DNA of 51,215 nucleotides from Caloramator sp. (GCA_026416875.1 JAOAEI010000005.1:1-51215); one strand, 5' to 3'. Positions 1-8,511 are shown, numbered from the stretch's first letter. A program made the numbers and translations. The notes: a model not told the origin generated them from the sequence alone.

Positions 1-327
1 TCGCTAAACTCAGTTGCTAAGATACCATATTCATCATACATGGACGGAGTTTCAAATACCTTCTCAATCCTTCCAGATGCCCTTGGAAAGGATATGGAGG
101 ATAGAATTAGCAATCTTGTCGCTATAATGGACGGATACTTTGGACAAGGTGCTCATCATCTAAATGTTAACGTGTTAAATAGGGAAATGCTCGAGGATGC
201 TATGGAACATCCTGAAAAATATCCATCCCTTACAATAAGGGTTTCAGGATATGCAGTAAACTTTGCAAGACTAACAAGAGAGCAGCAGCTTGAAGTAATT
301 AAAAGAACATTCCACGAAAGGGTGTAA
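1..327 (+). CDS. pflB: Formate C-acetyltransferase (pyruvate formate-lyase), C-terminal part
   Basis: The reading frame is open from the first base of the window, so this is the 3' end of a longer gene. The ORF-track start (base 40) is an internal Met. The fragment carries the conserved [10 protein letters not shown] segment and the C-terminal glycyl-radical loop RVSGYAVNF, whose Gly holds the radical about 25 residues from the C-terminus. The full enzyme is about 740-750 residues and converts pyruvate and CoA to acetyl-CoA and formate in the anaerobic cytoplasm. The active-site Cys-Cys pair lies upstream of the window. pflA starts two bases after the stop, so the two genes form an operon. 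Family assignment is firm. Confidence 0.97.
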   Translation, partial: SLNSVAKIPYSSYMDGVSNTFSILPDALGKDMEDRISNLVAIMDGYFGQGAHHLNVNVLNREMLEDAMEHPEKYPSLTIRVSGYAVNFARLTREQQLEVIKRTFHERV

Positions 328-329
328 TT

Positions 330-1079
330 ATGCTAAAGGCAAGAGTTCATTCTATAGAGACGATGGGATTAGTAGACGGACCTGGTATTAGGGTTGTTGT
401 GTTTATGCAAGGATGCAAATTGAGATGTGCCTACTGCCATAATCCAGATACCTGGGACTTAAAGGGCGGACAAGAAATGACTGTTGATGAGCTTATAAAT
501 AAAGTAAAAAGATATAAAATATATTTCCAAAGGTCAAAGGGAGGGGTTACCCTCTCTGGAGGAGACCCCCTTTTGCAGCCTGACTTTGTAATTGAGTTTT
601 TTAAAAGGTGCAAACAGGAGGGAATCCATACCGCCCTTGATACCTCAGGTTATGGAATTGGAAAATATGATGAGATATTAAAATGGACAGACCTTGTGCT
701 TCTTGATGTTAAACATATAGACGATATAGAACACAAAAAACTTACAGGGGCAGATAGACACGGATTTTTCGAATTTTTAAATGCAATAAAGAGAAATGGA
801 ACTAAGCTTTGGATAAGACACGTTGTAGTTCCTGGAATAACAGATGGCGAGGAGCATATAAAAAAGCTTGCAAAATTTATAAATACAATCCCTAATGTAG
901 AAAGGGTTGAACTTTTGCCTTACCATGTTCATGGTGTTAACAAGTATAAAGAAATGAATCTTAAATATAGATTAGAAGATGTGCCTCCCCTTGATAAAGA
1001 TAGATTGGAAAAACTATATAAAATATTAAATGAAAATCTAACCACACAGCAAGCAAATGTTGAAAAGATTGCTATTTGA
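330..1079 (+). CDS. pflA: Pyruvate formate-lyase activating enzyme (radical SAM)
   Basis: This 249-residue radical SAM protein installs the glycyl radical on PFL. The N-terminus has the family signature ETMGLVDGPGIR followed by the [4Fe-4S]/SAM motif CKLRCAYC (CxxxCxxC) at about residues 30-37. TLSGGDPLLQ is the SAM-binding GGE-like motif, and LLDVKHID is typical of GRE activases. There are no extra ferredoxin-type Cys clusters, which separates it from the YjjW-type activase later in the window. It is translationally coupled to pflB (2-nt gap). A strong intrinsic terminator follows directly. Confidence 0.97.
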   Translation: MLKARVHSIETMGLVDGPGIRVVVFMQGCKLRCAYCHNPDTWDLKGGQEMTVDELINKVKRYKIYFQRSKGGVTLSGGDPLLQPDFVIEFFKRCKQEGIHTALDTSGYGIGKYDEILKWTDLVLLDVKHIDDIEHKKLTGADRHGFFEFLNAIKRNGTKLWIRHVVVPGITDGEEHIKKLAKFINTIPNVERVELLPYHVHGVNKYKEMNLKYRLEDVPPLDKDRLEKLYKILNENLTTQQANVEKIAI

Positions 1080-1082
1080 TTT

Positions 1083-1111
1083 GCTATGGCCTATGCCATA
1101 GCTTTTTTTTT
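1083..1111 (+). terminator. Intrinsic terminator after pflBA
   Basis: Perfect 8-bp stem GCTATGGC / GCCATAGC with a 4-nt loop, followed by nine T. It ends the pfl operon. Confidence 0.92.
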
Positions 1112-1186
1112 ATGGAAAGTTGGTCTAAGTCTAGAACAAATTACATATATTGTAAATTGAGATAATTTTTATAAAGGAGTGTTTTG

Positions 1187-2908
1187 ATGAAAAAAGGAAG
1201 GATATCAGCATTGCTAACAGTAATTTTTTTGCTGATGTTACTTTTACCTGGCTTTGCAAAGGCAACTGAAGGTGAAGTTACTCAAAGCACACCTATTGAA
1301 ACACAACAAGAAGAAATTATTAATAAACAAATTGATAATACTTATTTAAATGAAAAAGTTCCATTTATGGGAGACAAGGATGGGAATAAAATATCCGATG
1401 ATCTTGATGATTTAATTAAGGTTAATGAAACAGATGAAGTTTCGGTAATTATTAGATTAAAGGAGCATCCATCAGATAAAGTTTTAGCCGAAATTGCAAA
1501 CAAAGTAGGTAAGTTCAAAGAGAAGGATAGATGGCAGCATGCTCTTAAGGGATTTTCAGCTGTAATGACAAAGACTCAAGTCAAATCACTATCAAAGATT
1601 CCGTTTATTGAGAGAATAGAGTTAGATAGAGAAGTTAAAGCATATCTTGATACTTCTTCCCAATGGACTGGTGTTAACAATGCAAGAGCTGAATTTGGTG
1701 TTGATGGGGATAGAGATGGAAATAAGACTTATTACTCTAAAAACGATGTAGTAATAGCAATTATAGATACTGGTATTGATGCAAATCACGTTGATTTGGA
1801 TGGAGGAAAGGTTATAGGTTGGTATGATGTAATTAATGGAAGAACTACGCCTTATGATGACAATGGACATGGAACGCATGTTGCAAGCATAGCAGCAGGA
1901 ACAGGGGAAGGTAATGCAAATTATAAAGGAGTTGCACCAGGGGCAGCGCTGGTAGGCATAAAAGTTTTAAATTCCTCTGGTTCAGGAACAACAAGTGGTA
2001 TTATATCAGGAATAAATTGGATGATACAAAATAAAAATACTTACAATATAAGAATTGGAAACATGAGCCTTGGTTCTGCAGGTTCTTCTGATGGAACAGA
2101 CAGCCTTTCAGTTGCAGTAAATAATGCAGTTAATAATGGAATAATAATGGCTGTTGCTGCAGGCAACGAAGGACCAGGAACTTATACTATAGGTTCTCCG
2201 GCAGCTGCAGCGAACGCTATAACTGTAGGTTCAGTTTATGACCCAGGAGAAAAAGGGTGGGTATTGTCGGAGTTTTCAAATAGAGGACCAACAGCAGATG
2301 GTAGAATAAAGCCTGATATAACAGCACCAGGAAGCAATATAACAGCAGCAAAGGCTGGAACAACAAGCAGTTATGTAACATATAGCGGAACATCTATGGC
2401 AACGCCATTTATTTCTGGGGTTATAGCATTGATGTTAGATGCTAATTATTCCCTTACAGATTCACAAGTAAAAAATATTCTATATTCAAGTGCCAATGTA
2501 AAGGATTTTGGGCCATCTGGGAAAGATATTGATTTTGGTTACGGTATTGCACTGCCGTATAATTGCATAAAGCAGGCGGGTGGATTTAGTGGCAGTTTTT
2601 CAGATAATATCGGATTTACATTTATTCAGGACAGCTTAACAGGCACGGGTAATACTGACTGGTGGCAGTTTAATGTAACAGATACAACAAAACCTATAGG
2701 AATAACATTTATTATTTCAAATTACACCACAAGCATAGATTTTGATATATATTTATATAATCCAAGTGGAACCCTTGTAGCAAAATCTGAAGGGTCAACA
2801 AGACAGGAGCAAATTAGATATTTACCGACCTCAACTGGAACCTATAAGATAAAAGTATATTCATATAAAGGTTCGGGTAATTATTGGTTTAACTTGAGTT
2901 GGAAATAA
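1187..2908 (+). CDS. Secreted subtilisin-like serine protease (S8) with C-terminal PPC-like domain
   Basis: Extracellular S8 peptidase of 573 residues. I moved the start from the track's TTG (1184) to the ATG at 1187, which lies 7 nt after AAAGGAG. Residues 1-25 form a Sec signal peptide (MKKGRIS, then a long Leu-rich core, then FAKA). Residues about 60-150 look like an I9-type propeptide, preceded by an EF-hand/dockerin-like DKDGNKISDDLD loop. The catalytic triad is visible: Asp194 (IAIIDTGID), His228 (NGHGTHVA) and Ser403 (SGTSMATP). The oxyanion Asn is in AAGNEGP. The last ~100 residues (SIDFDIYLYNPSGTLV) resemble a pre-peptidase C-terminal beta-sandwich. It is monocistronic, with a hairpin on each side. 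Cleavage target unknown; nutritional proteolysis is the default guess. Confidence 0.95.
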   Translation: MKKGRISALLTVIFLLMLLLPGFAKATEGEVTQSTPIETQQEEIINKQIDNTYLNEKVPFMGDKDGNKISDDLDDLIKVNETDEVSVIIRLKEHPSDKVLAEIANKVGKFKEKDRWQHALKGFSAVMTKTQVKSLSKIPFIERIELDREVKAYLDTSSQWTGVNNARAEFGVDGDRDGNKTYYSKNDVVIAIIDTGIDANHVDLDGGKVIGWYDVINGRTTPYDDNGHGTHVASIAAGTGEGNANYKGVAPGAALVGIKVLNSSGSGTTSGIISGINWMIQNKNTYNIRIGNMSLGSAGSSDGTDSLSVAVNNAVNNGIIMAVAAGNEGPGTYTIGSPAAAANAITVGSVYDPGEKGWVLSEFSNRGPTADGRIKPDITAPGSNITAAKAGTTSSYVTYSGTSMATPFISGVIALMLDANYSLTDSQVKNILYSSANVKDFGPSGKDIDFGYGIALPYNCIKQAGGFSGSFSDNIGFTFIQDSLTGTGNTDWWQFNVTDTTKPIGITFIISNYTTSIDFDIYLYNPSGTLVAKSEGSTRQEQIRYLPTSTGTYKIKVYSYKGSGNYWFNLSWK

Positions 2909-2912
2909 GATG

Positions 2913-2962
2913 CAAAATTGTCCCCTTAGAGATATAGCAAAACTCTAGGGGGACAAATTTTG
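2913..2962. terminator. Long hairpin terminator after the subtilase gene
   Basis: Nearly perfect stem of about 19 bp (CAAAATTGTCCCCTTAGAG against its complement) with a 10-nt loop, beginning a few bases after the protease stop. The A/T-rich outer part could act as the U-tract. It could work in both directions, but no convergent gene is present. Confidence 0.75.
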
Positions 2963-3092
2963 TGATTTAAAACAACTTTGCATTATATTAATAAAATCAA
3001 TACTTATCTTAATATTCATAAAAATTAACGATTTTTAATATTGGTTTTATTACCATATAATTAAATTGAAAATACAAAAAAGGGGGATAGTT

Positions 3093-4178
3093 ATGCAGGA
3101 TAAAAGGTTAATCATCATCAACGGTCTTATTGTTGGACTTTTAGCTGTTTTGCTTGTAAAGTTTGGCAATCCAGTAAACATGGGGATTTGCATTGCCTGC
3201 TTTATAAGGGATATTGCAGGTGGACTTGGACTTCATAGGGCAGAACTTGTTCAGTATATCAGACCAGAAATCATAGGTATTGTTTTAGGTGCCTTCTTGA
3301 TGTCCTATGGAAAAAAGGAATTTAATGCAAGAGGAGGCTCTTCACCTTTAGTAAGATTTGTTCTTGGCTTTATTGTTATGATAGGTGCTTTAATGTTTTT
3401 AGGTTGTCCACTGAGAATGGTTTTAAGAATAGCAGGAGGAGACTTAAATGCAGTTGTTGGTCTTATAGGGTTTGCAGCAGGTATATATCTTGGAATAATA
3501 TTCTTAAACAAAGGATTTACATTAAAAAGAACATATACTTTAAACAAAGCGGAAGGTTTCTTATTTCCAGCAATTAATATAGGTTTATTAATACTACTTT
3601 TAGCAGCACCAGCCTTTATATTCTTTAGTGAAAAGGGTCCGGGTTCTATGCATGCTCCAGTATTTTTAGCTTTAGCTGCTGGGCTTATAGTTGGTGGATT
3701 TGCTCAAAGAACAAGGATGTGTATGGTTGGAGGAATAAGGGACCTTATATTATTTAAAGATTGGTATTTAATCTCAGGGTTTATTGCAATATTTGTTGCT
3801 GCGCTAATAGGCAACATTGCAATTGGAAAGTTTACATTAGGTTTTGTAAAGCAGCCTGTTGCCCATAATGATGCTTTATGGAACTTCCTCGGAATGGGAC
3901 TTGCTGGCTTTGGCTCAGTATTACTTGGAGGATGTCCATTAAGACAGCTAATCTTAGCAGGAGAAGGAAATATAGATTCTGCTATTACAGTTCTTGGAAT
4001 GCTTCTTGGAGCAGCCTTTGCCCATAACTTTAAGCTTGCTTCAACTCCAGATGGACCAACGCCAAATGGGAAAATAGCAGTTATTTTAGGGTTTATAATA
4101 GTTTCTCTTATAGGATACTTTAACATAGAAAGGGAAGTTAATGTTAAAGTTAAAGGGGGAGTTAAAGTTGAAGGGTAA
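3093..4178 (+). CDS. yedE: YedE-family membrane transporter, probably selenium/sulfur compound uptake
   Basis: Multi-spanning (about 9-10 helices) YeeE/YedE-family protein. Start: the track begins at a TTG (3066), but the ATG at 3093 sits 5 nt after a clear AGGGGGAT and is preferred (361 residues). The protein shows the duplicated family motifs: [14 protein letters not shown] near the N-terminus, [14 protein letters not shown] at the first repeat, [10 protein letters not shown], and [14 protein letters not shown] at the second repeat, each with a conserved Cys thought to carry the chalcogen. Together with the TusA-like and DUF3343 genes directly downstream it matches the selenium-associated YedE arrangement known from Clostridia. 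The transported species is inferred, not shown; thiosulfate transport by YeeE relatives is the main alternative. Confidence 0.88.
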   Translation: MQDKRLIIINGLIVGLLAVLLVKFGNPVNMGICIACFIRDIAGGLGLHRAELVQYIRPEIIGIVLGAFLMSYGKKEFNARGGSSPLVRFVLGFIVMIGALMFLGCPLRMVLRIAGGDLNAVVGLIGFAAGIYLGIIFLNKGFTLKRTYTLNKAEGFLFPAINIGLLILLLAAPAFIFFSEKGPGSMHAPVFLALAAGLIVGGFAQRTRMCMVGGIRDLILFKDWYLISGFIAIFVAALIGNIAIGKFTLGFVKQPVAHNDALWNFLGMGLAGFGSVLLGGCPLRQLILAGEGNIDSAITVLGMLLGAAFAHNFKLASTPDGPTPNGKIAVILGFIIVSLIGYFNIEREVNVKVKGGVKVEG

Positions 4179-4380
4179 TTTAGTTGATGCAAGGGGAAGG
4201 TCCTGTCCAGAGCCTGTTCTTTTGACGAAGAAGGCAATTGAAGCTTCACCTGAAGGGGTTAAAGTTTTAGTTGACAATGTAACAGCAAGGGAAAATATAA
4301 AAAGATTTGCAAAAAATAGTGGATATAATGTTGAAGTTGTAGAAAATGAAGAGGGAATACTTTTAACTTTAAGTAGGTGA
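4168..4380 (+). CDS. TusA/SirA-family sulfur (or selenium) carrier protein
   Basis: Small cytosolic carrier with the TusA signature [18 protein letters not shown]; the Cys of the CPxP motif accepts persulfide or perselenide. The track starts at ATG 4141, but a TTG at 4168 follows AGGGGGAG at good spacing and gives the usual short TusA N-terminus (71 residues), so I prefer it. The start remains uncertain. It overlaps the end of yedE by 11 bp, meaning tight coupling. It lacks the second DsrE-like domain of classical YedF. With the transporter upstream and the Se/S carrier downstream, the likely role is passing sulfur or selenium on from the transporter. Confidence 0.85.
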   Translation: MKGNLVDARGRSCPEPVLLTKKAIEASPEGVKVLVDNVTARENIKRFAKNSGYNVEVVENEEGILLTLSR

Positions 4381-4384
4381 CAAG

Positions 4385-4618
4385 ATGCAATATATAGTAA
4401 CCTTTTATACACAAAACGGAGCATTTAAGTTTCAAAGATTCCTGAAAGACAAGGGGATAGAGGTTAAGCTTATGCCAACTCCAAGGGTTCTAAGTTCAAG
4501 CTGCGGAATTTCAGCAGCCTTTGAATATGAAGATGATATATCAGGGTTTATAATAGAAGAAGTAGATGCGATTTATAAGAAGGAAAAGGATCAATATTAT
4601 CTTGTTTACAGGGATTAG
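4385..4618 (+). CDS. DUF3343 putative Se/S carrier protein
   Basis: 77-residue soluble protein of the DUF3343 (putative Se/S carrier-like) family. The family pattern is visible: an N-terminal FYTQNGAFKFQRFLKDKGI helix region and the Pro-Arg...Ser-Ser-Ser-Cys-Gly segment PRVLSSSCGIS, whose Cys is the likely carrier residue. It starts 4 nt after the TusA-like gene and is third in the yedE operon. Family members co-occur with selenium metabolism genes and cysteine desulfurases, and one lies immediately downstream on the other strand here. Molecular role is inferred. Confidence 0.85.
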   Translation: MQYIVTFYTQNGAFKFQRFLKDKGIEVKLMPTPRVLSSSCGISAAFEYEDDISGFIIEEVDAIYKKEKDQYYLVYRD

Positions 4619-4730
4619 TTATCTTATACAATTTACATTTAAAGAAAGTAAAAAGCAGTTGCTATATGGAGACTTGGTCTTGAAAATCCTGATTATTGGA
4701 ATGTTATAAAAATCAAATTAAATAGATGAT

Positions 4731-4764
4731 AATTAAGCCCCACTTTTTATGGTGGGGCTTAATT
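4731..4764. terminator. Bidirectional terminator between the yedE operon and the convergent small membrane gene
   Basis: Perfect 13-bp stem AATTAAGCCCCAC / GTGGGGCTTAATT with a short TTTTTATG loop. It overlaps the stop of the minus-strand gene. The 110 bp between the DUF3343 stop and this hairpin contain no convincing gene. Confidence 0.85.
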
Positions 4765-5001
4765 ATGATTATTGTTTTCTATGTTATTATCTTCATTTGT
4801 ATGATTTTCCATGCTTTTTATTAAATTAGTATCCTTTAAAGTATCCCTTGCAGTTGATTGGCCAAAATAAAAGGAAATTATCATAGTAAATACGGTTAAA
4901 AATTCTGTGGAGCTAATAACTCCCTTTATACTAAGATAACAAAATACGCCTGTGAGCATTATGGCGATTGTTTTTTTGGTGCTAACCCACGTGTTTTTCA
5001 T
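4759..5001 (-). CDS. Small membrane protein of unknown function
   Basis: 80 residues, not recognised with certainty. It has two hydrophobic segments (TIAIMLTGVFCYLSIKG and FLTVFTMIISFYFGQS) and a highly charged, Asn-rich tail ending HTNEDNNIENNNHN. The pattern resembles small phage holin-like or phage-associated membrane proteins, but no lysis or phage gene is nearby. It lies 10 nt downstream of the class V aminotransferase on the same strand and probably shares its transcript. Confidence 0.6.
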   Translation of the reverse strand: MKNTWVSTKKTIAIMLTGVFCYLSIKGVISSTEFLTVFTMIISFYFGQSTARDTLKDTNLIKSMENHTNEDNNIENNNHN

Positions 5002-5011
5002 ATTATCACCT

Positions 5012-6301
5012 TCAATTGGATAAGAAATAGGATTTATTTGCCAATATAAACCTTATTGCCCTTGCAAGGATATCGATTTCATCGAAGGTATTGTAAAGTC
5101 CAAAGCTTAATCTTATCATTCCTGGTCTTTTAGAATCTGGATTTTTTGCAAACTTTTGTATTTGTTCTTTATCTATTCTTAAAAGCCTTTGAATATAGGG
5201 CTGTGCACAAAAACATCCGCTTCTTACGGCAATTGCAAAATAGTCAGAAAGTATTTCTGCAACTTTTCCATGATACATCTCTTTGATATTAAAGGGAAGG
5301 ATTGCTACCTTATTGTCAACATCGGGACAGTAAAGTTCAACTTCATCAAATTGGGACAAAATTTGATTTGCATATTTTAAAAGCTTTTTCTCGTATTCAT
5401 CTATTTTATCCATTCCAATATTTTGAAGTGTTTCGATTGCAGCAACTAGTGCTACAACTCCCATAAGATTTGGAGTTCCTGCCTCCTCTTTAGAAGGTGG
5501 ATCCTCCCATATTACAAAATCATGGGAGACAAGCTTAACTGTTCCTCCACCCTTTAGATCAGGTTCTCCCTTTTCAAAAATTTTTTTTGGTCCGATTAGG
5601 GCGCCAACACCAAAGGGGGCATACATTTTATGTCCAGAAAAGGCTATAAAATCTATATGTTCATCATCAGAATGGGATTTCATATTAAACTTTTTATGGG
5701 GGATAAGCTGAGCGCCGTCTACTAAAATAAATGCTCCATATTTATGGGCTAATTTTGCTATTTGATAGTAGGGATTGATGTATCCTGTTACATTTGATGC
5801 ACCAGTTACTGTAACAAGCTTTACTTTACCATCATATTTTTTAAGTTTACCTTCTAAGTCATCAAGTAAAAGCCTTCCACAATCATCGGTTTCAACATAA
5901 TCTACTTTAAACTTTCCCCTCCAAGGAAGGTCATTTGAATGGTGTTCCATAAATGTAGAGAGGATTACGCATTTATCATCTTTACATAATCTATTTGACA
6001 ATTTATTTATTGCCTCAGTTGCATTTCTAACATATATTAAAGTATCAAGTTTAGTATCAGCACCTACAAAATTTAAAACCTTTTCCCTTGATGACTCATA
6101 AATTTCTGTTGATAATATAGATTTATATCCTGTTCCCCTGTGGATAGATGAATACCAAGGAGCAAAACTGTTTATTGCATTCATGACATTTATAAATGGC
6201 GGTGTAGTTGCAGCGTTGTCAAAATTAATATATCTTGTAAATTTTCCACTTTTAAGAGGAACTAATGTATTAACTCCAACAACTAAATTTCTAAAATACA
6301 T
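5012..6301 (-). CDS. Class V aminotransferase: cysteine desulfurase / selenocysteine lyase-like
   Basis: PLP enzyme expected to release sulfur (from Cys) or selenium (from Sec) as a protein-bound persulfide/selenide. The track start is a TTG (6316); the ATG at 6301 (MYFRNLVVG) lies downstream of a GGGG-containing RBS and is preferred (429 residues). Visible features: INFDNAATTPPF near the N-terminus, RNATEAIN, a VDGAQLIPHKK stretch, the PLP-Lys in SGHKMYAPFG, and a C-terminal loop RSGCFCAQPY with the likely catalytic Cys. The family includes enzymes found beside yedE/DUF3343 in selenium-utilising Clostridia. It is convergent to that operon, and its neighbours argue for Se donor formation. Substrate preference cannot be read from sequence. 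Confidence 0.88.
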   Translation of the reverse strand: MYFRNLVVGVNTLVPLKSGKFTRYINFDNAATTPPFINVMNAINSFAPWYSSIHRGTGYKSILSTEIYESSREKVLNFVGADTKLDTLIYVRNATEAINKLSNRLCKDDKCVILSTFMEHHSNDLPWRGKFKVDYVETDDCGRLLLDDLEGKLKKYDGKVKLVTVTGASNVTGYINPYYQIAKLAHKYGAFILVDGAQLIPHKKFNMKSHSDDEHIDFIAFSGHKMYAPFGVGALIGPKKIFEKGEPDLKGGGTVKLVSHDFVIWEDPPSKEEAGTPNLMGVVALVAAIETLQNIGMDKIDEYEKKLLKYANQILSQFDEVELYCPDVDNKVAILPFNIKEMYHGKVAEILSDYFAIAVRSGCFCAQPYIQRLLRIDKEQIQKFAKNPDSKRPGMIRLSFGLYNTFDEIDILARAIRFILANKSYFLSN

Positions 6302-6426
6302 ATAAATCAACCCCAAAGGCTTTCTTATATTAGTATATTAAAGTCTAAATTTTTTGACATCGATTTAAAGGAATTTATAAACTTGTATAGAATAGTATTA
6401 TTATAAAAATTTATCAGGTGATTTAA

Positions 6427-6774
6427 ATGATACAAGAAGTTTTTATGATGGTAATTCAAAATCTAATAACTACATTGGTGGCAATAATTCTTTTTTTAGT
6501 ATTAATCTGATATTTAAAAAGCTTATTGTCTCCGGTTAAGACGATAACAGCAAAAGTTGTAGATAAAAAGACGAGTATAATAAAAACGGTAAATATTCCA
6601 TATCATGTAAGTCGTAACTTAAATAGGACAAGATTTTTTATAACATTTGAAACTAAAGGTGGAAAAAGAATAGAACTTTTAACTCATCCAATACTTTATG
6701 ATGAGATTTATATAGGAGAAGAAGGATATGTTACCTACAAAGGGGAATGGTTAAAGGATTTTAAAAGAAAATAA
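6427..6774 (+). pseudogene. DUF2500-like membrane-anchored protein interrupted by an in-frame TGA
   Basis: One reading frame runs from ATG 6427 (behind AGGTGAT) through TGA 6508-6510 to TAA 6774 with no other break. The first 27 codons encode a single membrane segment (NLITTLVAIILFLVLI). The part after the TGA (SPVKTITAKVVDKKTS ... GEEGYVTYKGEWL) is a soluble beta-rich domain like that of DUF2500 proteins, which normally have exactly this order in one polypeptide. The track ORF at 6526 is therefore not a separate gene: its TTG has no RBS. Options are a nonsense mutation (for example Trp TGG to TGA), a sequencing error, or Sec recoding; a nonsense change is the simplest. Function of the family is unknown. 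Confidence 0.65.
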
Positions 6775-6797
6775 CAGCTTTGAAGGGTGGGCTTTAA

Positions 6798-8033
6798 ATG
6801 AATTTGTTTAAAAAATTTTTTTCACCATATATGGGACTTCCAAGGGATATTTATTTTTTATTTCTAGCAAGGGTTATAAATAGCATGGGAAACTTTGTTT
6901 TCCCACTAATGACTATGCTCCTAACAGATAAGCTTAAAATGTCGCCGAAGGCTGCGGGAGAATTTATAAGCCTTGCAGCTGCATCATATCTTCCAGGTTC
7001 AATTTTAGGAGGAAAACTTGCAGATAAATATGGAAGGAAAAGCATATTTATTTTTTGTCAAACTATTGCTGGGCTTTTTATTTTAGTCTGCGCCTTTATA
7101 GATAAAACCATGATACCTTGGCTTATTATTTTATTTGGTGTTTTAAATGGTGCTGCACAGCCTGTAAACAGTGCTATGGTAACGGACCTTACAAACAAAG
7201 AAAACAGAAAACAAGCTTTTTCGTTAATTTATCTTGGGATAAATCTTGGTTTTGCAGTTGGTCCTTTGATAGCAGGTTTTTTATATATAAATTATTTTAA
7301 TTTAATTTTTATAGGAAATGCACTGGCTATATTTTTATCAGTATTTTTTATATGGTATTTTGTAAGGGAACCTGAAATAAAGAATGATGAACTTGATGAA
7401 CTAGAAAGGCCTCAACAGGGAAATATATTTAAAGTGTTATTTGAAAGAAAAGAATTATTATACTTTGCACTTGTATCTTCAATATTTGCCTTTTCCTATG
7501 CTCAGGTTAACTTTTCAACGACTATACAATTAAAGGATGTTTACGGTGAAAATGCTGCAAAATTAATGAGCATAATTAATTCAATAAATGCAACTGTTGT
7601 AATAACGTTTACAACGATAATTATTCACATAACAAGAAAAAATAAAGCTATATTGAACATAACAATTGCAGGGATATTCTTTGCAATCGGATTTGGCATA
7701 CAGTATTTTTTCATAAATTTTTATCCCTATATTTTATCAACCTTTATTTGGACGCTTGGCGAGATAATGCATGCTACAAACTCAGGGGTTTATATTGCAG
7801 ACCATACTCCAGCCTCCCATAGAGGTAGACTTAATTCGCTAATGTCAATTGTTCAAGGTTTAGGGCATGGAATAAGCCCCTTGATAATGGGAAGGTATAT
7901 TCAAAGATATGGTGTAAGAAATGTTTGGCCCCTTATATTTATTCTAAGCTCTGCTGCAAGCCTTTTTATGTATATTTTAGGTAAATACGACAAAAAAGAA
8001 AACCTAGGCAAAAAAGAAGAGGCTGCACTCTAG
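6798..8033 (+). CDS. Major facilitator superfamily transporter
   Basis: 411-residue, 12-helix MFS permease. The motif-A loop between TM2 and TM3 is present as GGKLADKYGRKSIF, with FSLIYLGINLGFAVGPLIAG typical of drug/multi-substrate H+ antiporters (DHA1-like). There is a charged cytoplasmic loop around residue 200 (EPEIKNDELDELERP). It begins 23 nt after the DUF2500-like gene behind GAAGGGTGGG. The substrate cannot be predicted. Its stop codon lies inside the terminator hairpin shared with the convergent thioredoxin gene. Confidence 0.9.
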   Translation: MNLFKKFFSPYMGLPRDIYFLFLARVINSMGNFVFPLMTMLLTDKLKMSPKAAGEFISLAAASYLPGSILGGKLADKYGRKSIFIFCQTIAGLFILVCAFIDKTMIPWLIILFGVLNGAAQPVNSAMVTDLTNKENRKQAFSLIYLGINLGFAVGPLIAGFLYINYFNLIFIGNALAIFLSVFFIWYFVREPEIKNDELDELERPQQGNIFKVLFERKELLYFALVSSIFAFSYAQVNFSTTIQLKDVYGENAAKLMSIINSINATVVITFTTIIIHITRKNKAILNITIAGIFFAIGFGIQYFFINFYPYILSTFIWTLGEIMHATNSGVYIADHTPASHRGRLNSLMSIVQGLGHGISPLIMGRYIQRYGVRNVWPLIFILSSAASLFMYILGKYDKKENLGKKEEAAL

Positions 8034-8041
8034 CAGCCTCT
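8018..8041 (-). terminator. Hairpin terminator between convergent MFS and thioredoxin genes
   Basis: Perfect 9-bp stem AGAGGCTGC / GCAGCCTCT with a 6-nt loop. A run TCTTTTTTG follows on the minus strand, so it mainly terminates the thioredoxin gene; the plus-strand side lacks a U-tract. Confidence 0.8.
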
Positions 8042-8366
8042 AACTAAAAATCAGGTCATAGTATCTTCTTATAGTTTCCTCAAAACCCTCTACGCTGACA
8101 TATCTAGATTCCCTTGCATATTCTTTCCCTTCTATAAATAAAAGCATAGTTGGATAAGCAAATATCGAATAGGCACCTGCAGCTTCAAGGGTTTTTGACA
8201 CGTCAATTTTTGCAAGCTTTACATTTGGGTATCTTTGAAGCATTTCTTCTATTTTAGGTAATAACACCTTACAAACATTGCAGCCTTCAACGGTGAAATA
8301 TAACACTACCATTTGATTAGTAGATATAAAATCCTTTATTTCATTGTTAGAGTTTAATGTCAACAT
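8040..8366 (-). CDS. Thioredoxin-family protein (CNVC active site)
   Basis: 108-residue thioredoxin fold protein with active site EGCNVCKVLLP instead of the classical WCGPC, and the cis-Pro loop YPTMLLF. No signal peptide, so cytosolic. Thioredoxin-like proteins with CxVC sites are common in Clostridia and can serve as thiol reductants or as partners of CoA/peroxide enzymes. It is divergent from an NADH oxidase/CoA-disulfide reductase-like flavoprotein, with separate strong promoters in the 206-bp gap. RBS GAAAGGAG lies just upstream of ATG. Its promoter spacer carries a long inverted repeat (see that entry), which suggests redox- or metal-dependent control. Confidence 0.9.
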   Translation of the reverse strand: MLTLNSNNEIKDFISTNQMVVLYFTVEGCNVCKVLLPKIEEMLQRYPNVKLAKIDVSKTLEAAGAYSIFAYPTMLLFIEGKEYARESRYVSVEGFEETIRRYYDLIFS

Positions 8367-8401
8367 AAAAATCTCCTTTCTAAATAATTATTCAATATCA
8401 A

Positions 8402-8430
8402 ATTATATACCTGTATTAGGTATATGTCAA
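8402..8430 (-). promoter_or_regulatory. Sigma-A type promoter of the thioredoxin gene with embedded operator-like inverted repeat
   Basis: On the minus strand: TTGACA, exactly 17 bp, TATAAT, both perfect matches to the consensus. The spacer is occupied by an 8-bp inverted repeat, ATATACCT-5 nt-AGGTATAT (8405-8425). A repressor bound there would block RNA polymerase. The ATACC...GGTAT shape recalls CsoR/CstR-type operators, but the regulator is unknown. Confidence 0.75.
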
Positions 8431-8467
8431 AATTAATTTATATTTTTATTTTACCAAGAATAATATA

Positions 8468-8497
8468 GACTAAATATAAAATTTTTATTATTTAGTC
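8468..8497. repeat. Inverted repeat GACTAAAT / ATTTAGTC in the divergent thioredoxin-nox region
   Basis: Two 8-bp arms separated by 14 bp of A/T, lying 15 bp upstream of the -35 box of the flavoprotein promoter. Candidate binding site for a dimeric regulator; could also be chance in AT-rich DNA. Confidence 0.45.
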
Positions 8498-8511
8498 CAA
8501 ATATTTATCTA

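Noticed and set aside
1141-1155. TTACA-5 nt-TGTAA palindrome upstream of the subtilase gene
   Set aside because: Only five-bp arms in AT-rich sequence; not distinguishable from chance.
3704-4424. Long minus-strand ORFs (181 and 112 residues) opposite yedE and the TusA-like gene
   Set aside because: Shadows caused by codon bias; the plus-strand genes have clear family motifs and RBSs.
4640-4728. Open plus-strand stretch reading AVAIWRLGLENPDYWNVIKI between the DUF3343 gene and the terminator
   Set aside because: It looks protein-like but has a stop immediately upstream and no start codon or RBS; too short to call even as a remnant.
6526-6774. Track ORF of 82 residues as a separate gene
   Set aside because: Its TTG start has no RBS and the frame continues upstream through one TGA to a well-placed ATG; treated as part of the interrupted gene.
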